Assembly (NCBI RefSeq): GCF_000312045.1
Contig: NZ_HE978635.1
Location: 610,774-674,773, forward strand
Reading direction: 5' to 3'
Length of the DNA stretch: 64,000 nt
Source: Noviherbaspirillum massiliense JC206
Lineage (GTDB): Bacteria; Pseudomonadota; Gammaproteobacteria; Burkholderiales; Burkholderiaceae_D
Part shown: piece by piece, positions 8,963-17,592 of the stretch
How the letters are laid out: each line of letters opens with the position of its first letter
How positions within the stretch are numbered: the stretch's first letter is position 1
Program-made: the position numbers and the translations under genes
The notes under the pieces: generated by a model
Databases searched by the model: none
What the model was told of the DNA's origin: nothing
The model's input: the letters and a program-made list of their open reading frames with translations, nothing else

Positions 8963-9769
8963 ATGATGAAAACCTTATACCAGGCCTCCAACAGCATCGA
9001 GGCGCACATGATTCTCCACCTGCTGAAGCAGGAAGGCTTCACGGGCTGGGTGGAAGGCGAGTACCTGCAGGGCGCCGTGGGTGAGCTCCCGGCCACGGGG
9101 CTGGTACGTGTCGTCGTCGCGGAGGAAGATTATGCAGCGGCGAAATCCCTGGTGGATCGATGGGAGGCGACCCAGCCTGCCGAGGCGCCGAAACCCGCGG
9201 CTTCGATCAAGGCGGGCAGCGCTTCGGGTTACCGCTTCCGCGCACTCGTTGCTGCCTTTGCCGCCGGGGTCCTGCTCACGTATGCCTTCTACCGCGCGCC
9301 GGTCAGTGTGGATGGCATCGACCACAACCATGACGGCGTGCTGGATGACCGCTGGACATCTGCGCCGGGCGGTCGCGTCGTCAGGGAAGAAGTCGACCGC
9401 AACCTGGATGGCAAGGCGGATTACATCGCGACGTATGGCCGGGACGGGTCCGTGGAAATGGTGGAGACCGACGACAATTTCGACGGCATCTTCGAATCCA
9501 GGACCACGTACCGGCGAGGCAATCCGGTGCTGACCGAAACCGATACGGATGGCGACGGCTACCGGGATTTCAAAACCAATTTCGAGAACGGCGTAGTGAT
9601 GTCCACCGAGTACATCAATCCGACCACAGGGCTGCCGCAGAAGATCGATTATTTCAAACTCGGGAAGCTGACGTATTCCGAAACCGACAGCGACAGGGAT
9701 GGCAGGATGGACAAGCGCACGCGCTACAACGCGCTTGGGGAAGCGGTGTCGGTGCAGGACATCAGGTAA
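8963..9769 (+). CDS. DUF2007 domain protein with TM anchor and Asp-rich repeats
   Basis: The 268-residue protein begins with a DUF2007 (putative signal-transducing) domain: YQASNSIEAHMILHLLKQEG and VVVAEEDYAAAKSLVDRW, residues 5-72. A TM segment follows (about 92-107, ALVAAFAAGVLLTYAFY). The exported part has repeated Asp/Asn loops (DHNHDGVLDD, DRNLDGKADY, DDNFDGIFES, DTDGDGYRDF, DSDRDGRMDK), like EF-hand or dockerin-type calcium loops. Two ATGs (8963 and 8966) are possible. DUF2007 would be cytosolic and the repeats periplasmic. Confidence 0.8.
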   Translation: MMKTLYQASNSIEAHMILHLLKQEGFTGWVEGEYLQGAVGELPATGLVRVVVAEEDYAAAKSLVDRWEATQPAEAPKPAASIKAGSASGYRFRALVAAFAAGVLLTYAFYRAPVSVDGIDHNHDGVLDDRWTSAPGGRVVREEVDRNLDGKADYIATYGRDGSVEMVETDDNFDGIFESRTTYRRGNPVLTETDTDGDGYRDFKTNFENGVVMSTEYINPTTGLPQKIDYFKLGKLTYSETDSDRDGRMDKRTRYNALGEAVSVQDIR

Positions 9770-9835
9770 AACAAGCTCGCACCTTGTCCACGCCGGCATT
9801 GCCCTGCAGCGATCCGGCCGAATGCAAGGGCAGGA

Positions 9836-10522
9836 TCAGGATTCCACCGGCTTTTGCGGCGCGCGCAACAGGAACTGGATGGCCTGCTCCGCCAGGTCTT
9901 CGATGCTCGTGCCGGCGCCGCTCCTGAACCATTGAGCAGTCCAGTTCAGCGTGCCGAACAGGAACAGCCGGTCGAACCTGGTGGGCGACGGCCACTCGCC
10001 CGAACTGTGGAGCGCTTCGATCACGCCGTCCCACAGCGCTTCATAACGGTCGGTCAATGCAACGATCCTGGTGCGCGCCTGTTCGTCCAGCGAGCGGCCT
10101 TCGTAAAGCAGGACTGCGATGAAATCATTGTTCGGGGCGAGCAGGGTTTGCAGATGCGTCCGCACCAGCTGGCGAAACGTTTCGCGCGGCGGCAGGCCGC
10201 GGGCAAGGATGGCTTCGATGTCTTGCAGCGAACGGGTCATGCCCTGTTCCATGACTGCCACCAGGATGTCCTGCTTGGTCTTGAAATGATAAAACCAGCT
10301 GCCGGCCTGCATGCCGGCAGCGGCAGCGATGTCGCGAACGGTAGTTTTCTCGTAGCCCTTTTCCCGGAACAGCCGGGCCGACTTGGTAATCAGCTCGCTG
10401 CGGCGGCTATCCTCTTCCTGACGCGGGTACTGCTCCTGCTGCGGCTGTGTCTGCAGGTTTTGCTCATGAGTCCGGGATTTTGCAGAACTGAGCTGCACGG
10501 GCATGTCTTTCAGGTTTTTCAT
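9836..10522 (-). CDS. TetR-family regulator of the acyl-CoA cluster
   Basis: The 228-residue protein has a polar, Gln-rich N-terminal tail (1-40), then a TetR helix-turn-helix (about 45-90, with TTVRDIAAAAG and GSWFYHFKTKQDIL) and a ligand domain. It lies 56 bases downstream of the BKACE gene on the same strand, so it is probably in that operon and autoregulated. A 19-bp palindrome-centred motif precedes the three transcription units of the cluster (11525, 11709, 21776) and is the best operator candidate. The ligand is probably an acyl-CoA, by analogy with AtuR-like regulators. Confidence 0.88.
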   Translation of the reverse strand: MKNLKDMPVQLSSAKSRTHEQNLQTQPQQEQYPRQEEDSRRSELITKSARLFREKGYEKTTVRDIAAAAGMQAGSWFYHFKTKQDILVAVMEQGMTRSLQDIEAILARGLPPRETFRQLVRTHLQTLLAPNNDFIAVLLYEGRSLDEQARTRIVALTDRYEALWDGVIEALHSSGEWPSPTRFDRLFLFGTLNWTAQWFRSGAGTSIEDLAEQAIQFLLRAPQKPVES

Positions 10523-10578
10523 CTCTTAACAATTCAGGGGCATGCTTGCGGTGCTGCTCCAGCGTGCCGGTTCTCCAT

Positions 10579-11463
10579 TCAGGCCGCGGCAACTGCGGAA
10601 GGTGCCAGGCCCATCATCCGGCGCGCTTCATGGACATCGGCAATCTCGCGTCCGGCTTTGCGGGCATAAGACGCGATCGCCTCGACCAGTTGGGCATTGG
10701 AGGTCGCCTTGCGCCCGTCCGGCAGATAAAAGGTGTCTTCCAGGCCGGTGCGCAGATGCCCACCCATCTCGGCTGCGCGCCGGTGCAGCGGCCAGATGTT
10801 GTCGCGGCCGATGGCCGTCACCTGCCATGCACTGCCGGCAGGTATCAGGCCGGTCAGGATAGGCAGCAGCGCAGGATCGGCCGGCATGCCGGACTCGACG
10901 CCCATGACGAAATTGTAGTGCGCGCTTCCCGCATACATGCCGGTTTTCGCAAACATTTCGACGCAGCGCACGATGCCGACATCGAAGCATTCGAATTCCG
11001 GCAGGGTGCCGGTTTCGCGCATGCCCGTGAGGAAGGACGAGATCTTGTCTACCGGATTGTCAAACAGCATCGGCGGCCAGGCCCATTTCCCTGCTGCTGT
11101 CGCTTTGAGATAGTTCAGCGAACCCGCATTGCAGGCTGCGATTTCGGGGCGAATCGCCTGCATGCAGGCCAGCGGCCCGCTGATGTCGGGACCGACGACG
11201 CCGGTGGACTGGTTGAAGATCACGCCGGGACAGGTTTCACGAATGGCTTGTGCGATATCCGATGCGACTTGCGGCTCCCATGAAGGAAAGCGCCCCATGC
11301 CCGGTTGCTGGTTGCGGAAATGCACGTGCATGACGGTCGCCCCGGCATCGAAAGCGGCTTTCGCTTCGCGTGCCATTTCTTCCGGCGTCACCGGCACCGG
11401 ATGCTGGGCAGGATCGGTGAGGACGCCGGTCAGGGCACAGGTGATGATGGCTTTCTCGCTCAT
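10579..11463 (-). CDS. BKACE family (DUF849) beta-keto acid cleavage enzyme
   Basis: The 294-residue protein has the metal-binding HVHFRN near the N-terminus (after AGATVM) and the hallmark GGHLRTGLED near residue 235. BKACE enzymes condense a beta-keto acid with acetyl-CoA and split it to acetoacetate plus a new CoA ester; the substrate here is not readable from sequence. I start at 11463 because AAGGA lies about 10 bases upstream and the longer frame (to 11550) would cover the operator. It is the first gene of a unit with the TetR gene, divergent from the catabolic operon. Confidence 0.88.
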   Translation of the reverse strand: MSEKAIITCALTGVLTDPAQHPVPVTPEEMAREAKAAFDAGATVMHVHFRNQQPGMGRFPSWEPQVASDIAQAIRETCPGVIFNQSTGVVGPDISGPLACMQAIRPEIAACNAGSLNYLKATAAGKWAWPPMLFDNPVDKISSFLTGMRETGTLPEFECFDVGIVRCVEMFAKTGMYAGSAHYNFVMGVESGMPADPALLPILTGLIPAGSAWQVTAIGRDNIWPLHRRAAEMGGHLRTGLEDTFYLPDGRKATSNAQLVEAIASYARKAGREIADVHEARRMMGLAPSAVAAA

Positions 11464-11524
11464 GGGTCTCATCCTTGTAATGAACTCGCAGGAACCGAAA
11501 CGGCGATCCGGGTTGGCAGATAGT

Positions 11525-11543
11525 AAAGCAACCGATTGATTGA
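11525..11543 (+). promoter_or_regulatory. Candidate TetR operator, copy 1
   Basis: AAAGCAACCGATTGATTGA contains the near-palindrome CAAnCGATTG. It lies 62 bases upstream of the BKACE start codon. The same 19-mer with one or two changes is at 11709 and 21776, each in front of a transcription unit of this cluster. Confidence 0.65.
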
Positions 11544-11708
11544 GGCCCATGGTTCACACGGATTCTGCGCAAATCTTGTTTTTCCTCAATAACGGTAAAG
11601 AAATGCTGCCAGGAGTCACTGTTCGGTACTGATGCGAAAACAGGCAGGTGTTGATGTAAATCATGCGAAACGCATTCGGGCCGGGATGTCATGGGAATCG
11701 GTTTGAGC

Positions 11709-11727
11709 AAAGCAAGCGATTGACTTA
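11709..11727 (+). promoter_or_regulatory. Candidate TetR operator, copy 2
   Basis: AAAGCAAGCGATTGACTTA matches copy 1 at 16 of 19 positions. It lies 115 bases upstream of the enoyl-CoA hydratase start codon, in the control region of the large catabolic operon. Confidence 0.65.
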
Positions 11728-11842
11728 GGATGGCCTCACCACCTTTGTCACTGCCAGCCAAAAATGATTGCCCACCAAGGCGTCCCGAAAAAAACAATGG
11801 CAAGGGCCCGCTTGAACCGACTGAATGGGGATGGGAGACAGG

Positions 11843-12610
11843 ATGAACGACGACTTGCTGGTAGAAGTGCGGGACCGCGTCATGCATGTGACGATCAACC
11901 GGCCGGAACGGCGCAATGCCATCAACGCCAATGTCCTCGCCGGCCTGATGCAGGCACTGGAAAATGCCGGCAAGAGCAGGGAGGTACGAGCTGTCGTGAT
12001 CACCGGTGCCGGTGACAGTGCCTTCTGTTCCGGCGCGGACCTGCGGGAGCCTTCCTTCCGCTTCGACTATTCGGAGCCGCATCAATGGCTGGCCGACCTC
12101 TTGCGCCAGTCGCGGCGCTGCCTCGTCCCGCTGATTGCACGCGTCAACGGCGCCTGCCTCGCCGGCGGCATGGGCTTGCTGGCCATGTGCGACATGGCAG
12201 TGGCCAGCCCCAATGCCGTGTTCGGCCTGCCCGAAGTCAAGGTCGGCGTGTTCCCGGCCCAGGTCCTGTCCGTGCTCCAGCATCAGTTGCCGCGGCGCGT
12301 ACTGACCGAAATGTGCATTACGGGTGAAACCATCGATGCGCAACAGGCACTGGCTTACAGGCTGGTGAATCATCTTGCCGAGGATGATCTCGATGCCAAG
12401 CTCGACTGGCTGCTGGCGCGCTTGCTGGACAAGTCGCCCGCCGCGATCCGCCGCGGCCTGTACACCATCAAGCAGATCGAGGCCATGCCCTTCGAAGCCT
12501 CGATGGCCTTTACCGAAAGCCAGATCGGCCTGTTTGCACTGACCCAGGATTTCCAGGAAGGGATGGCGGCGTTCATCGAAAAGCGCAGGCCGAACTGGAG
12601 CGGGCGCTGA
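11843..12610 (+). CDS. Enoyl-CoA hydratase/isomerase family protein
   Basis: The 255-residue crotonase-fold protein has VTINRPERRNAIN, the oxyanion-hole region GAGDSAFCSGADLRE, and NGACLAGGMGLLAMCDMAVA. FGLPEVKVGVFP supplies the second catalytic-site Glu. I start at 11843 because GGGAGACAGG lies just before it; an in-frame ATG at 11825 would lack such a site. It heads a seven-gene plus-strand operon. By position it may act as the AtuE-type hydratase of the methyl-branched glutaconyl-CoA product, which is inference. Confidence 0.85.
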   Translation: MNDDLLVEVRDRVMHVTINRPERRNAINANVLAGLMQALENAGKSREVRAVVITGAGDSAFCSGADLREPSFRFDYSEPHQWLADLLRQSRRCLVPLIARVNGACLAGGMGLLAMCDMAVASPNAVFGLPEVKVGVFPAQVLSVLQHQLPRRVLTEMCITGETIDAQQALAYRLVNHLAEDDLDAKLDWLLARLLDKSPAAIRRGLYTIKQIEAMPFEASMAFTESQIGLFALTQDFQEGMAAFIEKRRPNWSGR

Positions 12611-12686
12611 GCAGCGCCTGCCACACCACGCGGCCCGCTGCCGAACAATGGAAAGCAGGCCAGGGCAATCCACCAAGGGATCAATC

Positions 12687-13844
12687 ATGTACCCGACACT
12701 GCCCCCTCTGGCACCTTGCAATAATGAAGAATACCGGGCCTTCCGCGAAACCGTGCGGCGTTTCGTCGACAAGGAAATCCTGCCTCACGTCGATGCATGG
12801 GATGAGGCCGGCGAGTTTCCGCGCGAGCTTTATGGCCACGCCGCGGAACTGGGACTGTTCGGACTCGGCTTTCCAGAAGAGTACGGCGGCACGTCCGGCC
12901 ACCTGTTCCACGGCCTGGTCATGATCGAGGAAATGACGCGCGCGGCCAGCGGCGGCCTGCTGGCATCACTGTTCAGCCATACCATCGGCGCGCCGCCGAT
13001 CGTCGCCGGCGGATCGGCGGAACTGAAAGCGCGCGTGCTGCCCGAGATCCTTGGCGGGCGCAAGATCAGCGCGCTCGCCGTGACCGAACCTTCCGGCGGC
13101 TCGGATGTCGCCAACCTGCGGCTGCGCGCCGAGCGCGACGGCGACTACTACATCCTCAATGGCAGCAAGACCTTCATCACTTCCGGCATGCGCGCCGACT
13201 ACATCACGGTAGCGGCGCGCACAGGTGGCGCTGGCGCCGGCGGCGTATCCGCGCTGCTGGTCGAAGGCAACAGTCCGGGTCTTACACGCACGCCGCTCAA
13301 GAAGATGGGCTGGTGGTGCTCGGATACGGCGCAGCTGCATTTCGATAATTGTCGCGTGCCGGTCGCCAACCGGCTCGGACCAGAAAACGGCGCCTTCCCG
13401 ATCTTCATGCTCAACTTCAATCAGGAGCGGCTCGCGCTTGCCATGCAGGCATATGGCTTTGCGCGCGTTTGCCTGGACGAGGCATCCGACTGGGCTTCCG
13501 GCCGTACCGCTTTTGGCAAGCGCCTGGTCGGGCATCAGGTGGTGCGGCACAAGCTGGTCGCAATGGCCACGCGCATCGAAGCCACCCGCGCCATGATCCT
13601 CGACCTCACCGCAAGGCTGGAGCAGGGCGAATCGCCGATCCCGCAAATCTGCATGCTGAAGAATTTCGCCGCGCAGACCATGCAGTTCTGCGCCGACAGC
13701 GCGGTCCAGATCCTCGGTGGCATGGGTTTCATGCGTGGCATGAAATCGGAAAGGATTTACCGGGAAGTGAAAGTCAACATGATCGGCGGGGGTGCCGAGG
13801 AAGTGCTCACCGAACTGGCGGCACGACAGCTTGGCTGGGCCTGA
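12687..13844 (+). CDS. Acyl-CoA dehydrogenase
   Basis: The 385-residue protein has the standard three-domain family layout: ALAVTEPSGGSDVANLRLRA (FAD/acyl binding), a middle beta domain with TFITSGMRADYITVAAR, and a C-terminal helical domain ending in GGMGFMRGMKSERIYREVK and IGGGAEEVL. I start at 12687, which matches the usual N-terminus (NNEEYRAFRETVRRF). It is one of two such enzymes in the operon, so the pathway likely has two alpha,beta-desaturation steps or a branched acyl chain. Confidence 0.88.
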   Translation: MYPTLPPLAPCNNEEYRAFRETVRRFVDKEILPHVDAWDEAGEFPRELYGHAAELGLFGLGFPEEYGGTSGHLFHGLVMIEEMTRAASGGLLASLFSHTIGAPPIVAGGSAELKARVLPEILGGRKISALAVTEPSGGSDVANLRLRAERDGDYYILNGSKTFITSGMRADYITVAARTGGAGAGGVSALLVEGNSPGLTRTPLKKMGWWCSDTAQLHFDNCRVPVANRLGPENGAFPIFMLNFNQERLALAMQAYGFARVCLDEASDWASGRTAFGKRLVGHQVVRHKLVAMATRIEATRAMILDLTARLEQGESPIPQICMLKNFAAQTMQFCADSAVQILGGMGFMRGMKSERIYREVKVNMIGGGAEEVLTELAARQLGWA

Positions 13845-13895
13845 ACGCCACGCCGCATCCTCATCCGTAGGAACGCATAAAAAAGGAGACGCACT

Positions 13896-14768
13896 GTGTA
13901 TTGCTCAATCTTCAAGCCCGGGCTGTTCGATGGCAAGCTGGTGATCGTGACGGGTAGCGGCAGCGGCATCGGGCGCTGCGTCGCCCATGAACTGGCCGCG
14001 CTCGGCGCCACCGTCGCACTGGTCGGCAGGACACCGGAAAAGCTGGTCACGGTGGCCGCAGAAATTGCGGAAAGCGGCGGCCGCGCCCGTTCTTATCCCG
14101 GCAACATCCGTGATGAAGACACCGTGAAAGCGCTGGTCGCGCAAATCGTGGCCGAACACGGGCACGTCGACGGCCTGGTCAACAATGCCGGCGGCCAGTT
14201 TCCTTCGCTCCTCAGGGGCATTTCCAAAAAGGGATGGGAAGCGGTGGTGCAGACCAACCTGACCGGCGGCTTCCTGATGGCGCGCGAATGCCTGAACCAG
14301 GCCATGCAGCGCAGCGGCGGCGCCATCGTCAATATCGTGGCCGACATGTGGGGCGGCATGCCCGGCATGGGTCATTCGGGCGCGGCGCGCGCCGGCATGA
14401 TCAACTTTACCGAGACTGCCGCCTTCGAGTGGGCGGGCTACGGCGTGCGCGTCAACGCGGTGGCGCCGGGCTATGTCGCGTCGTCCGGACTCGATGCCTA
14501 TCCACCTGCAATGGCCGAGCTGATCCGGCAGGCCGGCAAGCAGTGCGCGCTGCAGCGCATGGCAACCGAAGCGGAAATCTCGGCGGCAATCGTGTTCCTG
14601 CTGTCGGAAGCTGCTTCCTTCATTACCGGCGCGGTACTGCGGGTCGACGGCGGCCGGCCGAATGTGCGCACCGGATTCCCGCTGGAGATGCAGCGCAAGA
14701 CCGCGCCCTTCAACGGTTTTCACCTCGCGCGCATGCCGAAGGTGCTGGCGGAACGGGAGCCGGAATAA
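13896..14768 (+). CDS. Short-chain dehydrogenase/reductase (SDR)
   Basis: The 290-residue protein starts at GTG 13896 behind a strong AAAAGGAGA. It shows the Rossmann TGSGSGIG, NNAGG, and a C-terminal ITGAVLRVDGGRP. The catalytic Tyr-x-x-x-Lys of classical SDRs is not in its usual form: the region after NIVADMWG reads MGHSGAARAGM, where HxxxR sits in place of YxxxK. This matches the divergent 2,4-dienoyl-CoA reductase-like or AtuB/AtuG-type SDRs. Its stop overlaps the next start (TAATG). Confidence 0.82.
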   Translation: MYCSIFKPGLFDGKLVIVTGSGSGIGRCVAHELAALGATVALVGRTPEKLVTVAAEIAESGGRARSYPGNIRDEDTVKALVAQIVAEHGHVDGLVNNAGGQFPSLLRGISKKGWEAVVQTNLTGGFLMARECLNQAMQRSGGAIVNIVADMWGGMPGMGHSGAARAGMINFTETAAFEWAGYGVRVNAVAPGYVASSGLDAYPPAMAELIRQAGKQCALQRMATEAEISAAIVFLLSEAASFITGAVLRVDGGRPNVRTGFPLEMQRKTAPFNGFHLARMPKVLAEREPE

Positions 14769-16387
14769 TGCCTGCCATCGAATCCCGCATCGCAGTCCAG
14801 CGCGAAAGCTTTCAGAAGAACCGTGCTGCCCTGCTGGAGCAGGTCGAGCAGCTGCGCACTTTGGAGCGCCGCACGCGCGACAAGTCGGCGGCCTCGCGCG
14901 AGCGCTTTGCAAAGAAGGGCAAGCTGCTGCCGCGCGAGCGACTGGGGCGGCTGCTCGACCCGGGCGCGCCTTTCCTCGAATTGTCGACGCTTGCCGGCTT
15001 CTGCCTCGACAAGCCTGATCCTGCGAAGTCCATCCCGGGCGGCGGCGTGGTGATCGGCATCGGCTATGTCAGCGGCGTGCGCGCGATGATCGCAGTCGAC
15101 GATGCCGGCATCGAAGCCGGCGCGGTGCAGCCGATGGGCGTGGAGAAATTCCAGCGCGCGCAGCAGATCGCATTGCAGCAGAAGCTGCCCTTCATTCACC
15201 TGGTCGAAAGCGCCGGCGCCAACCTGCTCAACTACAAGGTGGAAACCTTCGTCCTCGGCGGCAGCGGCTTTTACTGGCTGGCGCGCCTGTCGGCGGCCGG
15301 CCTGCCGGTGCTGACCGTGGTGCACGGGCCGAGCACCGCTGGCGGCGCCTACATGCCGGGCCTGTCGGACTACGTGGTGATGGTGCGCCAGCAGGGGCAG
15401 GCCTTTCTCGCCGGCCCCCCGCTGCTGATGGCAGCGACCGGCGAAGTCGCTACCGAGGAAGAACTGGGCGGCGCCGAAATGCATGCCACCACATCCGGTC
15501 TGGCCGAATACCTGGCGGAAGATGACGCGGATGCATTGCGCATCGCGCGCGAACTGATGGCTACGCTCGACTGGAACCGCGACCTGCCGCCGCCGAACAG
15601 GCAATATGTACCGCCGCGTTACGACGCCGAGGAATTGCTGGGCATCGCTTCCACCGACCACAAGAAGCCGCTCGACATGCGCGAAGTCATTGCGCGCATC
15701 GTTGATGATTCCGACTTCCTGGAATTCAAGCCCAACTATGGACCCGCCACGCTGACCGGCCATGCCGCGGTATGTGGCATGCGCATCGGCATCATCAGCA
15801 ATAACGGGCCGCTCGATCCGGCCGGCGCCAACAAGGTCACGCATTTCATCCAGGCCTGCTGCCAGTCCGGCACGCCCCTGCTGTATCTGCAGAACACCAC
15901 CGGCTTCATCGTCGGCAAGGCGTCCGAGCAGGCCGGCATGATCAAGCATGGCTCGAAAATGATCCAGGCTATGTCCAATGCCACCGTGCCGCGCATTACC
16001 GTGCATTGCGGCGCATCCTTCGGCGCCGGCAACTTCGGCATGTCCGGGCGTGGTTTCTTCCCTGACTTCTGCTTCACCTGGCCGAATGCGCGCACCGCGG
16101 TGATGGGACCGGAACAGGCGGCCAACACGATGGCGATCGTGATGGAAGGCAGCATGCGCCGCAAGGGCCTGGAAGTGGACAGGAATTCGATCGAGGCGAT
16201 GCGCCTGATGGTGATCGACACCTTTGAAAAGCAGACAAGCGCTACGCACATTTCAGCGCGCCTGCTGGACGACGGTGTAATCGACCCGCGCGATACGCGC
16301 AAGGTGCTGGCGATCGTCTTGTCGGTTTGCGAGGAAAGCCGGCGGCGCAAGCTTTATCCGGTGCAGTTCGGCGTAGCGCGTCCTTAA
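14768..16387 (+). CDS. Acyl-CoA carboxylase beta subunit (geranyl- or methylcrotonyl-CoA type)
   Basis: The 539-residue carboxyltransferase starts at 14768, coupled to the SDR stop; a much longer in-frame reading from 14234 is out of the family range. Motifs include ESAGANLLNYKVE, GPSTAGGAYMPGLSDYV, FLAGPPLLMAATGE, GGAEMHATTSG and LQNTTGFIVGKASE. From memory, the loop after VETFVLGGSGF is shorter than in methylcrotonyl-CoA carboxylase and matches AtuC-type geranyl-CoA carboxylase, as do the MPAI start and FGVARP end. Its partner is the biotin subunit two genes on. Confidence 0.9.
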   Translation: MPAIESRIAVQRESFQKNRAALLEQVEQLRTLERRTRDKSAASRERFAKKGKLLPRERLGRLLDPGAPFLELSTLAGFCLDKPDPAKSIPGGGVVIGIGYVSGVRAMIAVDDAGIEAGAVQPMGVEKFQRAQQIALQQKLPFIHLVESAGANLLNYKVETFVLGGSGFYWLARLSAAGLPVLTVVHGPSTAGGAYMPGLSDYVVMVRQQGQAFLAGPPLLMAATGEVATEEELGGAEMHATTSGLAEYLAEDDADALRIARELMATLDWNRDLPPPNRQYVPPRYDAEELLGIASTDHKKPLDMREVIARIVDDSDFLEFKPNYGPATLTGHAAVCGMRIGIISNNGPLDPAGANKVTHFIQACCQSGTPLLYLQNTTGFIVGKASEQAGMIKHGSKMIQAMSNATVPRITVHCGASFGAGNFGMSGRGFFPDFCFTWPNARTAVMGPEQAANTMAIVMEGSMRRKGLEVDRNSIEAMRLMVIDTFEKQTSATHISARLLDDGVIDPRDTRKVLAIVLSVCEESRRRKLYPVQFGVARP

Positions 16388-16431
16388 TGTCGAACTGAAA
16401 AACTTCCAATATCAAGAACAAGGAGACGGCA

Positions 16432-17592
16432 ATGCAATTCACCCATGAACACCAGGAACTGAAGCGCAACGTGCGGCGCTTCATCGACAACGAGATCAAT
16501 CCCTTCGTCGATGAATGGGAAGAGGCGGAAATTTTTCCGGCGAAGGAATTGTTCAGAAAGATGGGGACGCAGGGCTTCCTCGGCGTGACCAAGCCGGCCG
16601 AATATGGCGGCCTCGGGCTCGACTATTCCTATTCCGTGGCAATGGCTGAAGCGCTCGGACATATCCGCTGCGGCGGCGTGCCGATGGCGATCGGCGTGCA
16701 AACCGACATGGCCACGCCCGCGCTGGCACGCTTCGGCTCGGATGAGTTGCGCCGGGAATTCCTCGCGCCGGCGATCAGCGGCGAGGCCGTCGCCTGCATC
16801 GGCGTTTCCGAGCCGGGTGCCGGCTCCGACGTGGCGTCGATCAAGACCACGGCGCGCAAGGATGGCGACGATTATGTGATCAATGGCAGCAAGATGTGGA
16901 TCACCAACAGCCTGCAGGCCGACTGGATGTGCCTGCTGGCCAATACTTCCGACGAGGGGCGCTACCGCAACAAGTCGCTGATCATCGTGCCGATGAATAC
17001 CAAGGGCATCTCGGTCGGAAAGAAGATCCGGAAGATCGGCATGAATTCCTCGGATACCGGACTCATCTACTTTGACAATGTGCGCGTGCCGCGGCGCAAC
17101 CGCGTCGGCGAAGAAGGGCAGGGCTTCCTCTATCAGATGCTGCAATTCCAGGAAGAGCGGTTGTGGGGCGCGGCCAACGCGATGCAGGGAATGATGGATT
17201 GCATCGATGTGACGATCGAATACGCGCGCGAGCGCAAGGCCTTCGACATGCCTCTGATCGATAACCAGTGGGTGCATTTCCGCCTGGCGGAGCTGAAGAC
17301 GGAAGTCGAATCGCTGCGTGCCCTGGTCTACCGCGCCTGCGAACTGTATGTGGGCGGCCAGGACGTGACCGAGCTTGCCTCCATGGCCAAGCTCAAGGCG
17401 GGCCGTCTTGCGCGCATCGTGCCCGACAGTTGCCTGCAGTTCTGGGGCGGCATGGGTTACACCTGGGAAAACCCGGTATCGCGCTTTTTCCGCGATGGGC
17501 GGCTGATATCAATCGGCGGCGGCGCCGATGAAGTCATGCTCGGCATCATTTGCAAGTACATGAACATCCTGCCGGGCAAGAAGAAAGCATGA
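16432..17592 (+). CDS. Acyl-CoA dehydrogenase, citronellyl-CoA dehydrogenase-like
   Basis: The 386-residue protein begins MQFTHEHQELKRNVRRFID, with CIGVSEPGAGSDVASIKTTA and SKMWITNSLQADWMCLLA. The C-terminal SRFFRDGRLISIGGGADEVM resembles AtuD-type enzymes rather than isovaleryl-CoA dehydrogenases (memory-based comparison). AAGGAGA precedes the ATG. Its stop overlaps the start of the biotin carboxylase gene (ATGA at 17589), so the two are coupled. Its likely role is to make the alpha,beta-unsaturated substrate for the carboxylase. Confidence 0.88.
   Translation: MQFTHEHQELKRNVRRFIDNEINPFVDEWEEAEIFPAKELFRKMGTQGFLGVTKPAEYGGLGLDYSYSVAMAEALGHIRCGGVPMAIGVQTDMATPALARFGSDELRREFLAPAISGEAVACIGVSEPGAGSDVASIKTTARKDGDDYVINGSKMWITNSLQADWMCLLANTSDEGRYRNKSLIIVPMNTKGISVGKKIRKIGMNSSDTGLIYFDNVRVPRRNRVGEEGQGFLYQMLQFQEERLWGAANAMQGMMDCIDVTIEYARERKAFDMPLIDNQWVHFRLAELKTEVESLRALVYRACELYVGGQDVTELASMAKLKAGRLARIVPDSCLQFWGGMGYTWENPVSRFFRDGRLISIGGGADEVMLGIICKYMNILPGKKKA

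Larger units (their letters stand above)
11464..11842. other. Divergent control region with two operator sites
   Basis: This region between the BKACE gene (-) and the enoyl-CoA hydratase gene (+) must carry both promoters. It holds two copies of the 19-bp motif (11525-11543 and 11709-11727). No gene is called here. Confidence 0.6.
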
